From: an uncultured Mycoplasmatota bacterium
Lineage (GTDB): Bacteria; Bacillota_I; Bacilli_A; RF39; UBA660
Assembly: GCA_947087145.1 (NCBI GenBank)
Contig: CAMUBM010000029.1
Span: forward strand, 1-7,740
Direction of reading: 5' to 3'
DNA: 7,740 nt
Shown here: piece after piece, positions 1 through 7,059 of the stretch
Layout: every line of letters begins with the position of its first letter
Position numbering within the stretch: position 1 is the stretch's first letter
The notes under the pieces: generated by a model
Database searches by the model: none
What the model was told of the DNA's origin: nothing
The model's input: only the letters and a program-made list of their open reading frames with translations
Made by a program: the position numbers and the translations under genes

Positions 1-90
1 CTAGATTTTATCTAGCCTAGATCCATATTTCTTTTTAAAACTGTCAAAGTAGGGATATTCATTAGGGTAAATAACATATTTACACTTCCT
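1..90 (-). pseudogene. possible gene relic or tail, 29 codons open without a start codon
   Basis: On the minus strand one frame is open from just after a TAA at 93-91 to a TAG at 3-1. It reads like protein (KYVIYPNEYPYFDSFKKKYG, then SRLDKI) with mixed, natural-looking composition, but has no ATG, GTG or TTG start. It could be the broken end of a gene whose upstream part is lost, or a chance open frame in AT-rich DNA. I recognise no family. The plus strand of 1-111 has stops in all three frames and holds no gene. Confidence 0.15.
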
Positions 91-129
91 TTACTTAAGT
101 ATATATTTTAAATGAAATTGTATTCTTGT

Positions 130-159
130 TTTTCAAAAAGGACTTATGTGTGTTATACT
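130..159 (+). promoter_or_regulatory. promoter of the yqeG-yqeH-mutL operon
   Basis: An extended -10 element, TG-T-TATACT, lies at 151-159. A weak -35 (TTTTCA, 130-135) stands 18 nt upstream of the hexamer. Transcription would begin near 166, just ahead of the SD GAGGTG (168-173) and 15 nt before the ATG at 181. This position also argues against the longer reading frame starting at 112, since the promoter would then lie inside the coding sequence. Inferred from sequence match only. Confidence 0.55.
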
Positions 160-180
160 TATACTGCGAGGTGTAAGGGT

Positions 181-702
181 ATGGAGAAGTTTATTCCAGA
201 TATGTATAAAAAAAATATTTATGATATTGATTATGAAAATTTAAAAAAGCGAGGAATAAAATGTATTTTGTTTGATTTAGATAATACGATTGCTCCGATT
301 AATGTCCCTGGTCCAGATAAAGATTTAAAGGATTTTTTTGCAGATTTGTATATGCTTGGTTTTAAAGTGATATTGTTATCCAATGCTACACGCGAGCGAG
401 TGACTCCTTTTAAAGAAAAATTAAATATCGATTCTAGTTGCAAAGCACGTAAGCCTTTTAAAAAGAAGTATAAAAAAATTATGGATATTTATCATTTTAA
501 AGATAATGAAATTGCTTGTATAGGGGATCAATTGCTTACAGATGTTTTGGGTGCAAATCGTATGGGTTTTTTAAGTATTTTGGTACAGCCGATTAGTAAT
601 GTAGATTTGTTTGGCACAAAAATCAATCGAATATTTGAAAGACGTATTTTTAAAAAATTAGAAAAAAGAGGATTATTTCAAGTAGGAGAATTTTATGATT
701 AG
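181..702 (+). CDS. yqeG: YqeG family HAD-type phosphatase
   Basis: A 173-residue protein of the YqeG/YqeG-like HAD IIIA phosphatase family, known in Bacillota next to the ribosome-assembly GTPase yqeH. Its physiological substrate is not well established. HAD motifs are all visible: motif I FDLDNT (31-36, nucleophile Asp32 and Asp34), motif II LLSNA (65-69), motif III basic KARKP (88-92), and motif IV GDQLLTDV (115-122, Asp116 and Asp121). There is no signal peptide or membrane segment, so it should be cytosolic. An in-frame ATG at 112 would add 23 residues (a Cys/Tyr-rich stretch not expected in the family). I prefer 181 because GAGGTG sits 7 nt upstream, family members begin with a similar short (M)-x-K-F-x-P-D segment, and a promoter lies between the two ATGs. 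The 3' end overlaps yqeH by 8 nt, indicating translational coupling. Confidence 0.9.
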   Translation: MEKFIPDMYKKNIYDIDYENLKKRGIKCILFDLDNTIAPINVPGPDKDLKDFFADLYMLGFKVILLSNATRERVTPFKEKLNIDSSCKARKPFKKKYKKIMDIYHFKDNEIACIGDQLLTDVLGANRMGFLSILVQPISNVDLFGTKINRIFERRIFKKLEKRGLFQVGEFYD

Positions 703-1675
703 ATGTAGTGGTTGTGGCGTTGTATTGCAAACGGAAGATAAAGGGGGACTTGGGTATGTACCTTTAGAAAAATTAGAAGAGGGTGCTTTGTGTGCCCGTT
801 GTTTTCGACTTGTTCATTACAATGATGTACAACTTGTTTCTTTTTCTAAAAACGAAGAAGTACTAGAAGTTGTTAATCAAAGTGGATCCTATGCATTTTT
901 TTTGGTAGATATTTTTAATATAAACAAAGAAGTTCTATCTATGTATGAGCGTATTACTCTACCTAAATGTTTGTTGGTTTCTAAAATAGATTTGCTTCCT
1001 AAGTCACTTTCTTATGAAAAAATGAGAGTGTGGCTAAGGCATATCTATGGTGTAGAAGACTCTATGTTTCTTTCTGCTGTTAAGAATTACAATGTAAAAG
1101 GTATATTGCGTTTTTTAGAAGAAAAAGATAAAAAGGAAGCGTATCTTTTAGGGTTTACAAATGCAGGGAAGTCGACACTTTTGAATGCTTTTCAAGGAGG
1201 AAAGATAACGACCAGTGTGGTTCCTAATACAACCCTTGGTTTTCTTCGTATTCCTTTAGAAGAGGGGTATACTTTTATCGATACACCGGGATTTCAATAT
1301 GCCAATAAAATTTATGCAGATACTAATTTAGAAGTCATAAAAAAAGTAAATGGAAAAGAGCGTTTACGTCCTCTATTTTATCCGCTTAAAAAGGGTGCTA
1401 GCGTAGTTATTGAAGATTTGGTACGAATAGAAAATAAAGGAGAAATGTGTCATCTTATTTTTTATGTTCCTAATTTACTAAAAATAATTAAAGTATATGA
1501 GAAGAATACCTTTCTTAAAAACTATGGAAGTATCTCTCTTTCTTTTCTAAAGAATGAAGATTTGGTTTTGAAAGGACTTGGTTTTGCGACGTGTAAAACG
1601 AAAGCAAACTTGAATGTCTATGTAAAAAATAAAGAAGCAATTGAAAAGCGAATATCTTTTTTTGATAAGGAGTAG
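695..1675 (+). CDS. yqeH: ribosome biogenesis GTPase YqeH
   Basis: Circularly permuted GTPase of 326 residues. In Bacillus subtilis the family acts in 30S subunit (16S rRNA) maturation. An N-terminal zinc finger is intact (Cys4, Cys7, Cys33, Cys36, followed by FRLVHY). The GTPase motifs come in permuted order: G4 SKID (96-99), G5 SA (127-128), G1 GFTNAGKST (153-161), a threonine-containing switch I (about 178-180), and G3 DTPG (196-199). The C-terminal part (about 205-326) matches the family's RNA/protein-binding extension. The protein is somewhat shorter than the roughly 366-residue B. subtilis protein. G4 has Ser in place of the usual Asn. The start ATG lies inside the yqeG end, with SD AGGAGA at 684-689. 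mutL starts 5 nt after the stop, so the three genes form one transcript. Confidence 0.95.
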   Translation: MIRCSGCGVVLQTEDKGGLGYVPLEKLEEGALCARCFRLVHYNDVQLVSFSKNEEVLEVVNQSGSYAFFLVDIFNINKEVLSMYERITLPKCLLVSKIDLLPKSLSYEKMRVWLRHIYGVEDSMFLSAVKNYNVKGILRFLEEKDKKEAYLLGFTNAGKSTLLNAFQGGKITTSVVPNTTLGFLRIPLEEGYTFIDTPGFQYANKIYADTNLEVIKKVNGKERLRPLFYPLKKGASVVIEDLVRIENKGEMCHLIFYVPNLLKIIKVYEKNTFLKNYGSISLSFLKNEDLVLKGLGFATCKTKANLNVYVKNKEAIEKRISFFDKE

Positions 1676-1680
1676 GTAGT

Positions 1681-3429
1681 ATGAGTAAAATTCGCGTAAT
1701 GGATGAGAATTTAGCCAATAAGATTGCAGCAGGGGAAGTGGTAGAAAAAATTTCTAGTGTGGTGAAGGAACTTGTAGAAAATAGTTTGGATGCCCATGCC
1801 ACCCATATTGTGGTGTCTTTAATGGATGGTGGATTAAAATCGATTTCTGTTTTGGATGATGGGGATGGTATGGATAAAGAGGATGCATTACTTGCTTTTT
1901 CTAGACATGCTACTAGTAAGTTATATCGCGATGATGATTTGTTTTTTATTGATACGCTCGGCTTTCGAGGAGAAGCACTACCTAGTATTGCTAGTGTTTC
2001 GAGAGTTGCTTTAAAGACTTCGTTTGGAGAAGTAGGTACTTTTTTGGAAATCAAAGGAGGAAAAATTCTTAGGAATGAGGCAAGTGATGCAAGGCGTGGA
2101 ACGGAAATACAGGTCAGTGATTTGTTTTATAATACGCCAGCACGTCTTAAATATTTAAAGACAGAAGCTTCCGAACTAGCTGGTTGTGTTTCTCTAATAG
2201 AACGTCTTTCGTTGTCCCATCCTGGTGTTTCTTTTTCTTTATCGAATAATGATCGTGTTTTAGTGAAAACAAGTGGAAGTGGCAATTTGCATAAATGTAT
2301 TCATGAAATATATGGGTTAAGTGTGTCTTCTAAAATGATTGAGGTACGGGCAAGTAATGACGATTTTGATGTGTATGGGTATATTTGTAAACCAGAAATT
2401 TTGAAGTCTAATCGAAACCATTTTATTACGATTGTAAATGATCGAGTAGTTAAAAATTATGACATTAATCGGGCGATTAATGATGCGTATTACACGTATA
2501 AACCTGACACAAAGTTTCCGATTGTGGTGTTAAAAATTGATACAGATCCAACGCTTTTAGATGTCAATATCCATCCAACAAAGCAAGATGTTAAATTGGA
2601 TAAAATAAACGATTTGTATGATTTACTTTTAAAAATGATTAAGGATGCTTTGTATCAAAGTTTATTAATTCCTGATGCTGTCAAGAAACCAGAGTACAAT
2701 GAAATCAAGGACCAATATGTCGAAAATTTTATTAAAGAAGAAGAAAAAAAGGAAGAAAATTATCAAAGCAGTAGTCAAGTTGCCTTGGACTTAAGTTATG
2801 AAGGAGAAAAGGAAGAGCCTATCATTATTAATGAAGAGTTAAAAAAGTTAGTGTTGTACCCGGTTGGTGTTGCACTAGGCACTTATATTATTGCGCAGAA
2901 TGAAGAGGGGGTTTATTTAATTGATCAGCATGCTGCGCAAGAACGAGTGAATTACGAGAGATATTTAAAGGCTTTAATGGAAGCAAATGTTGCCACCACT
3001 TCTTTGTTGTTTCCTATTCCTGTTGAACTTTCAATGAGTGAATTTTTAACAATTAAAAATCATTTGTCTGTTTTAACAAATATGGGATTTGGGGTAGAAG
3101 AGTTTGGTGTCAATACTTTTGTGTTTAAAGAACATCCGACTTGGCTAAAAATAGGCTATGAAGAAGAGTCCATTCGGAAGATTATTGATATTATAATTAA
3201 AAATAATGGAGAATTTGACCCAGTGAAATTTAACGAGCATATTGCCATTACTCTGGCTTGTAAAATGAGTATCAAAGCGAATATGCATATTGGGCCTGAT
3301 GCTGTAGAGGAATTATTACAGGAACTTGTACTTTGTGATAATCCTTACAATTGTCCGCATGGAAGACCAACGATTATTAAGTTTTCTATTTATGACTTGG
3401 AGAGGATGTTTAAAAGGGTAATGAATTAG
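1681..3429 (+). CDS. mutL: DNA mismatch repair protein MutL (endonuclease type)
   Basis: MutL links mismatch recognition by MutS to strand removal. The 582-residue protein has an N-terminal GHKL ATPase: motif I with KIAAGEVV (14-21), Glu30 and Asn34; motif II DDGDGM (59-64); motif III GFRGEAL (94-100). The transducer domain carries NTPAR (151-155) and NIHPTKQDV (296-304). A short charged linker (about 335-385) leads to the C-terminal dimerisation/endonuclease domain. That domain has DQHAAQERVNYE (415-426, the DQHA-x2-E-x4-E metal site), ACK (526-528), CPHGRP (558-563) and a terminal FKR (577-579). These mark a MutL that nicks DNA itself, as in organisms without MutH. The clamp-binding motif expected near 440-446 is degenerate (see findings). 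SD AAGGAG is at 1667-1672. No mutS is in the window, unlike the usual mutS-mutL pairing. Confidence 0.97.
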   Translation: MSKIRVMDENLANKIAAGEVVEKISSVVKELVENSLDAHATHIVVSLMDGGLKSISVLDDGDGMDKEDALLAFSRHATSKLYRDDDLFFIDTLGFRGEALPSIASVSRVALKTSFGEVGTFLEIKGGKILRNEASDARRGTEIQVSDLFYNTPARLKYLKTEASELAGCVSLIERLSLSHPGVSFSLSNNDRVLVKTSGSGNLHKCIHEIYGLSVSSKMIEVRASNDDFDVYGYICKPEILKSNRNHFITIVNDRVVKNYDINRAINDAYYTYKPDTKFPIVVLKIDTDPTLLDVNIHPTKQDVKLDKINDLYDLLLKMIKDALYQSLLIPDAVKKPEYNEIKDQYVENFIKEEEKKEENYQSSSQVALDLSYEGEKEEPIIINEELKKLVLYPVGVALGTYIIAQNEEGVYLIDQHAAQERVNYERYLKALMEANVATTSLLFPIPVELSMSEFLTIKNHLSVLTNMGFGVEEFGVNTFVFKEHPTWLKIGYEEESIRKIIDIIIKNNGEFDPVKFNEHIAITLACKMSIKANMHIGPDAVEELLQELVLCDNPYNCPHGRPTIIKFSIYDLERMFKRVMN

Positions 3430-3458
3430 TTGCCTTTTTTTCTTGTTTTTATTATAAT
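3430..3458 (+). promoter_or_regulatory. promoter of the ABC transporter gene
   Basis: A -35 TTGCCT (3430-3435), a 17-nt T-rich spacer and a perfect -10 TATAAT (3453-3458). The -35 box begins at the first base after the mutL stop codon, and no terminator separates the genes, so read-through from mutL is also possible. Transcription would begin near 3465, two bases before the SD AAGGTGAG (3467-3474), giving a leader of about 14 nt. Confidence 0.75.
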
Positions 3459-3478
3459 GGATAAGCAAGGTGAGACAT

Positions 3479-5203
3479 ATGTCTAATAAAGAGATTGTTC
3501 GGTTTTTAAAACCGTTTTTAATGAAGGAGAAAAAAAGTATTTTACTTGCTATTTTCTTTGCACTTTTTAGTAGTTTAATTGGAGTGACTTATGGTTATTT
3601 ATCTGGGTATGCTATTAATGCCGCTAGTGAGATGGCGGTTAAAGTGGCGGTCATTACACTTCTAATTAATTTGTTTTTAAGTATTGTAAATTATGCTTTT
3701 TTTAGTCGTCTTAGTGTGCTTGTTTCGACGCGTTTAAGTTTTCGAGTTATACAAAATATAAGTTTCGTTTTGTTTCATAAGGTTTTGAAATTACCAACAA
3801 AAGCATTTGAGGAAAAATCAAGTGGTGAGTTTATTAATCGAATTACAACGGATTCAGAGACTATTACAGATTCTATTTCTTCTCTTTTACAAATTGTTAT
3901 TCGAGTGCTTACTAGTATGCTTGTATTCTTTTATTGTTTATTTAATTCTTTTTGGGTTGCTTTAGAAATCCTTGTTTATTTGGTTGTTCTTTATAAAATT
4001 ACAGGTAATTATCGTCCAAAATTAAAAGAATTTCAGAAAAAAATTAAGGAACAAAATGATGAGTATGTTGCTCAGGTAGATGAGGATATTCATGGAATAA
4101 GAGAAATAAGAGCTTTAGGCATTCATGAAAACATATTTAAACATTTGAAGGAAATTGTAGAAAGTTTATTTTGTAAAAGAGATGATACAATTCGTTATGA
4201 ACAAAATTATTACGCGTTTGTTTATATTTTAGACGAAGTATTGGTAGCAGTTGTATTTATTACAATTATTGTACTTATTTTAATGGGAAAAAGTACTTTA
4301 ACTTTTTTAGTAGCTATGAGTTATTACATTTATAATTTTATGAATTTAGTAAATTCTTTTGCATCTTTTTCTACCTATTATCAAAAATTAAAAGTGGCGG
4401 TTGAGCGTATTCATGAAATTATTGATAATACTCTTTATCAAGATATGCTTTTTGGAGAGTATCATAATTTAAGTCCCGTAGGTTCAATTGATTTTCGTAA
4501 TGTAACGTTCCAGTATCATGATAATAAGAAGAAAATTTTAGAGCATTTTGATTTACATATAAAGGAAAATACAAAAGTTGCCATTATTGGTAAAAGTGGA
4601 CAAGGGAAAAGTACTATTTTTAATTTGTTGTTACGTTATTTTGATGTCACGAAAGGAAAAGTTCTTTTGGATGGTGTTTCTATTGGAGAATATGATGAAG
4701 AGAGTTTGCGAAAAAATATAAGTATTATAAGACAAGACCCTTTTTTGTTTCATAAGACAATTTTAGAAAATTTTAAAATGGTCAATCCTAAAATTACTTT
4801 AAAAGAAGTAAGAAAGTATTGCAAAGATGCATTGCTTGATGACTATATCCTGTCTTTACCTCACAAGTACAATACGAAGATAGGTGAGGGTGGTGTCAAT
4901 TTATCTGGAGGTCAAAAACAAAGACTTGCCATTGCTAGAGCATTGTCTAAGAATAGTAAGATTATTTTATTTGACGAGGCGACGAGTGCTCTTGATAATG
5001 AGTCACAAGAAAAGATTATAGAAGTTATTCGAGAGATTTCTAAGGACCATACCATTTTAACAATTGCTCATCGTTTGTCTACTATAATAGATTCTGATGT
5101 CATTCATATTATGGATGAGGGTCGGATTGTTGCAAGTGGGACACATGAAGAACTTTTAAAATCAAATTCTATTTATCAAGATTTGTATAAAAATAACGCG
5201 TAA
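3479..5203 (+). CDS. ABC exporter half-transporter (fused membrane and ATPase domains)
   Basis: A 574-residue type IV (ABCB/MsbA-like) exporter half-transporter that would work as a homodimer or heterodimer in the cytoplasmic membrane. The N-terminal half has hydrophobic segments near residues 20-45, 55-78, 132-155, 158-173, 246-270 and 276-298, consistent with six helices. The ATPase domain has an aromatic A-loop Tyr346, Walker A GKSGQGKST (371-379), Q-loop Gln419, signature LSGGQ (475-479), Walker B ending in Asp499-Glu500 (catalytic Glu present), D-loop SALD, and switch His531. All sites are canonical, so it should be ATP-active. I chose ATG 3479 over the in-frame GTG at 3470, because AAGGTGAG (3467-3474) overlaps the GTG and is well placed for the ATG. 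No partner half-transporter is adjacent. The substrate (lipid, peptide or drug) cannot be told from sequence. Confidence 0.93.
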   Translation: MSNKEIVRFLKPFLMKEKKSILLAIFFALFSSLIGVTYGYLSGYAINAASEMAVKVAVITLLINLFLSIVNYAFFSRLSVLVSTRLSFRVIQNISFVLFHKVLKLPTKAFEEKSSGEFINRITTDSETITDSISSLLQIVIRVLTSMLVFFYCLFNSFWVALEILVYLVVLYKITGNYRPKLKEFQKKIKEQNDEYVAQVDEDIHGIREIRALGIHENIFKHLKEIVESLFCKRDDTIRYEQNYYAFVYILDEVLVAVVFITIIVLILMGKSTLTFLVAMSYYIYNFMNLVNSFASFSTYYQKLKVAVERIHEIIDNTLYQDMLFGEYHNLSPVGSIDFRNVTFQYHDNKKKILEHFDLHIKENTKVAIIGKSGQGKSTIFNLLLRYFDVTKGKVLLDGVSIGEYDEESLRKNISIIRQDPFLFHKTILENFKMVNPKITLKEVRKYCKDALLDDYILSLPHKYNTKIGEGGVNLSGGQKQRLAIARALSKNSKIILFDEATSALDNESQEKIIEVIREISKDHTILTIAHRLSTIIDSDVIHIMDEGRIVASGTHEELLKSNSIYQDLYKNNA

Positions 5204-5216
5204 AGTGATTATTTTT

Positions 5217-5225
5217 TGTTATACT
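5217..5225 (+). promoter_or_regulatory. extended -10 promoter before the deacetylase gene
   Basis: TG-T-TATACT (5217-5225) repeats exactly the nine-base extended -10 seen before yqeG. No good -35 is visible 16-19 nt upstream. Initiation would fall near 5232, downstream of the AAGGAG at 5226-5231, so a transcript from this promoter would lack that SD. Transcripts reading through from the ABC gene would keep it. Confidence 0.45.
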
Positions 5226-5242
5226 AAGGAGTAGTGGTGGTT

Positions 5243-6427
5243 ATGAAAGAGTTATATGTAAAAATTGGATGTGCAATGCTTGCAGTATGTTTGTTTACTT
5301 TTTTGTTTGTTTTTGGAAAAGATAGAGGGGATTTACGCCCAGTATTTTCTCATTCTTTTAAAGTAGAGGAAAAGGTAAATGCAATTTTAAAAGAAAATGA
5401 AGCAAAAGAATTGGTGGCTAATGAAAATATTAAAAATAAATTTGTCTATTTAGCCTTTCAAGATGGAGAGACTTTTGTGAGTCATTTTGTCGATGCTACA
5501 ACTGGAGAAGAAACAGATTTTACAACGTATTTAAAAAGTGGAACAGAAGAGGCTTTTTCTAAAAAAGTAGAAGAATTGTTGTATTTAAAATATCCAAAGT
5601 TTATTGCAGACGTTTTGAATGATGCAAATCTACCCAAAATGTATCAAGTTTTAGAGACGGAATTAGTTATACATTATACGAGTGATTCTTTGCGTTCTCT
5701 TATTTCTGATTCTCTTTATTTACGAGTGAATTATAATGATATTAAAGATTATTTAGATTTTCCTGTTTCTTTAGATACAGAATATGAGCAAGAAAAAGGT
5801 TATGCTCTAGATAAAAATAAAAAAGCCATTGCTTTTACGTTTGACGATGGGCCAAGTGGTGCATTAACCAATCGTTTGGTGGATATTTTGGAGCAAAATA
5901 AAGCTCATGCTACCTTCTTTATGGTTGGCAATCGTATGGAGTATGGTGCAGAGGTAATAAGAAATGTTTTAAATAAAGGAAATGAAATTGGAAGTCATTC
6001 GTATGCACATAAAAATATGAAAAGGCAAAAGTTAGAAGACATTGTGAGTGGAGAAGAGAAAACAAAAGAGATATATCGGAATATTACAGGGCAAGAACTC
6101 CTTTATACGAGGCCTCCTTATGGAAATGTGAATAAAAGTATCAAAGAGACTTTGGATACTACATTTATTACATGGAATGTTGATACAGAAGATTGGCTGC
6201 ATCGAGATAAAGATTATATTGTTAATCATATTTTAGAGCATGTGAGTGATGGTGATATTGTTTTAATGCACGATGTGTATGAGACAACCATTGATGCGGT
6301 TGAGGAAGTTTTGCCGAAACTTTATGCGGCTGGGTACCAAGTGGTAAGTGTTTCAGAACTGGCTGAGTTAAAGGGAAGAACGCTAGAAAAACATTCTTTG
6401 TATCGTAGTTTAAAAGAAGTTGAGTAA
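5243..6427 (+). CDS. membrane-anchored polysaccharide deacetylase (NodB/CE4 fold, PdaC-like layout)
   Basis: A 394-residue protein with an N-terminal uncleaved anchor (about residues 6-25). An extracytoplasmic domain (about 35-180) ends in a YLRVNYNDIKDYL stretch like that of DUF3298 regions in PdaC-type enzymes. A complete carbohydrate esterase 4 domain follows. CE4 motifs: TFDDGP (199-204, Asp201 base and Asp202 metal ligand), HSYAH (252-256, His252 and His256 metal ligands), RPPYG (290-294), DTEDW (314-318), and LMHD (341-344, catalytic His343). The family removes N-acetyl groups from cell-wall or surface GlcNAc/MurNAc polymers; the exact polymer is inferred only as probable peptidoglycan. 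Start choice is uncertain: GTG 5234, GTG 5237 and ATG 5243 are in frame. AAGGAG (5226-5231) best fits GTG 5237, while GGTGG lies close to the ATG. The 3' end overlaps the convergent gene by 18 nt. Confidence 0.88.
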   Translation: MKELYVKIGCAMLAVCLFTFLFVFGKDRGDLRPVFSHSFKVEEKVNAILKENEAKELVANENIKNKFVYLAFQDGETFVSHFVDATTGEETDFTTYLKSGTEEAFSKKVEELLYLKYPKFIADVLNDANLPKMYQVLETELVIHYTSDSLRSLISDSLYLRVNYNDIKDYLDFPVSLDTEYEQEKGYALDKNKKAIAFTFDDGPSGALTNRLVDILEQNKAHATFFMVGNRMEYGAEVIRNVLNKGNEIGSHSYAHKNMKRQKLEDIVSGEEKTKEIYRNITGQELLYTRPPYGNVNKSIKETLDTTFITWNVDTEDWLHRDKDYIVNHILEHVSDGDIVLMHDVYETTIDAVEEVLPKLYAAGYQVVSVSELAELKGRTLEKHSLYRSLKEVE

Positions 6428-6799
6428 AAAGTCGTCTTCATCGTCACCAAAGATACTAATGAATAGATTTAATCCTCCTCCTATTAAGAAAATAATAGCA
6501 GCGATTAAACCAATATTAGCGAGTAAAACTTGTTTTGGACTAGAATTTTCATCTAGTCTTTTTATATGCTTATAATTGATGTAGACGAAGTAAAGATAGA
6601 TAAGAAAAGTAACAATGAAAATTTCTGTGTTAATGGTTCGAAAGATGTTTTCGTCTTTTTTTTCGTGCTTTTTTAAGTATTCTTTTTCAAAGTAGTTGGA
6701 AACAATAGCAAAAATGGCCAAAAAAATATAGATTATCCAAATATAATCTTCTATGCGTATTTCGTTTAATGTTTCGTTGTCCATTGCATTATTTCCCAT
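6410..6799 (-). CDS. small membrane protein of unknown function, three predicted helices
   Basis: I do not recognise the family. The 129-residue product has a short polar N-terminus, hydrophobic helices near 18-36, 58-76 and 92-117, a charged loop between helices 1 and 2 (about 37-53, rich in Lys and Glu), and an acidic tail GDDEDD (118-123). Regular codon-like composition and sensible topology support a real gene. The start is uncertain: the ATG at 6799 has no clear SD, while the next in-frame ATG (6784) is preceded only by a weak GGGAA. A possible -10 (TAAAAT, 6824-6819) is 19 nt upstream of the first ATG. The gene is convergent with the deacetylase and overlaps its last codons. No terminator follows its stop. 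Confidence 0.65.
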   Translation of the reverse strand: MGNNAMDNETLNEIRIEDYIWIIYIFLAIFAIVSNYFEKEYLKKHEKKDENIFRTINTEIFIVTFLIYLYFVYINYKHIKRLDENSSPKQVLLANIGLIAAIIFLIGGGLNLFISIFGDDEDDFLLNFF

Positions 6800-6818
6800 A
6801 TTAATTTTTATGCTTTTG

Positions 6819-6824
6819 ATTTTA
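6819..6824 (-). promoter_or_regulatory. possible -10 box of the small membrane-protein gene
   Basis: TAAAAT on the minus strand, 19 nt before the ATG at 6799, the same spacing seen at the other promoters in this window. No clear -35: TTGAGT at 6849-6844 is 19 nt away and is part of the terminator stem. Weak, given the AT-richness. Confidence 0.3.
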
Positions 6825-6842
6825 AAAATTGTTACAATAAAA

Positions 6843-6874
6843 AACTCAACTTATTTTTTGTTGAGTTATTTTTT
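6843..6874. terminator. bidirectional rho-independent terminator
   Basis: An 8-bp perfect stem (AACTCAAC 6843-6850 with GTTGAGTT 6860-6867) and a 9-nt loop. On the plus strand it is followed by ATTTTTTC. On the minus strand the stem is followed by a T-rich run (TTTTATT). It lies 12 nt beyond the tRNA-Glu 3' end and so ends the tRNA operon on the minus strand. On the plus strand it is the first good terminator after the deacetylase gene. Confidence 0.8.
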
Positions 6875-6879
6875 CAAAA

Positions 6880-6956
6880 TGGTGACCAGTACGGGATTCG
6901 GACCCGTGAATGCTGCCGTGAAAGGGCAGTGTGTTAAGCCGCTTCACCAACTGGCC
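6880..6956 (-). tRNA. tRNA-Glu (anticodon UUC)
   Basis: A complete 77-nt cloverleaf with encoded CCA. The acceptor stem GGCCAGT pairs with ACTGGTC (one G-U), the D-stem is GTG/CAC, the anticodon stem is CTGCC/GGCAG with loop CTTTCAC (anticodon TTC), and the T-stem is ACGGG/CCCGT. G18-G19 and the G15-C48 pair look normal. The T-loop is TCCGAAT rather than the expected TTCGAAT, so position 55, normally U and modified to pseudouridine, is C. It is separated by 4 nt from tRNA-Ile upstream and shares its transcript. Confidence 0.95.
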
Positions 6957-6960
6957 AAAA

Positions 6961-7037
<77 letters not shown>

Positions 7038-7059
7038 ATTTTGTCTCAGTGACTATTTT

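Noticed and set aside
112..180. N-terminal extension of yqeG from the ATG at 112
   Set aside because: No SD before it, a Cys/Tyr-rich sequence unlike the family, and a promoter -10 box inside it.
231..443. A 70-codon minus-strand open frame
   Set aside because: Antisense to the HAD motifs of yqeG, with no promoter or SD evidence.
1515..2054. A 179-codon minus-strand open frame
   Set aside because: Lies antisense to the well-supported yqeH end and mutL start, with low-complexity Ser-rich composition typical of a shadow frame.
6032..6229. A 65-codon minus-strand open frame
   Set aside because: Antisense to the conserved CE4 domain of the deacetylase, with no supporting signals.
6828..6838. 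Palindrome ATTGT-T-ACAAT upstream of the small membrane-protein gene, a possible operator
   Set aside because: Only 5-bp arms in very AT-rich DNA, with no second copy or known regulator match.
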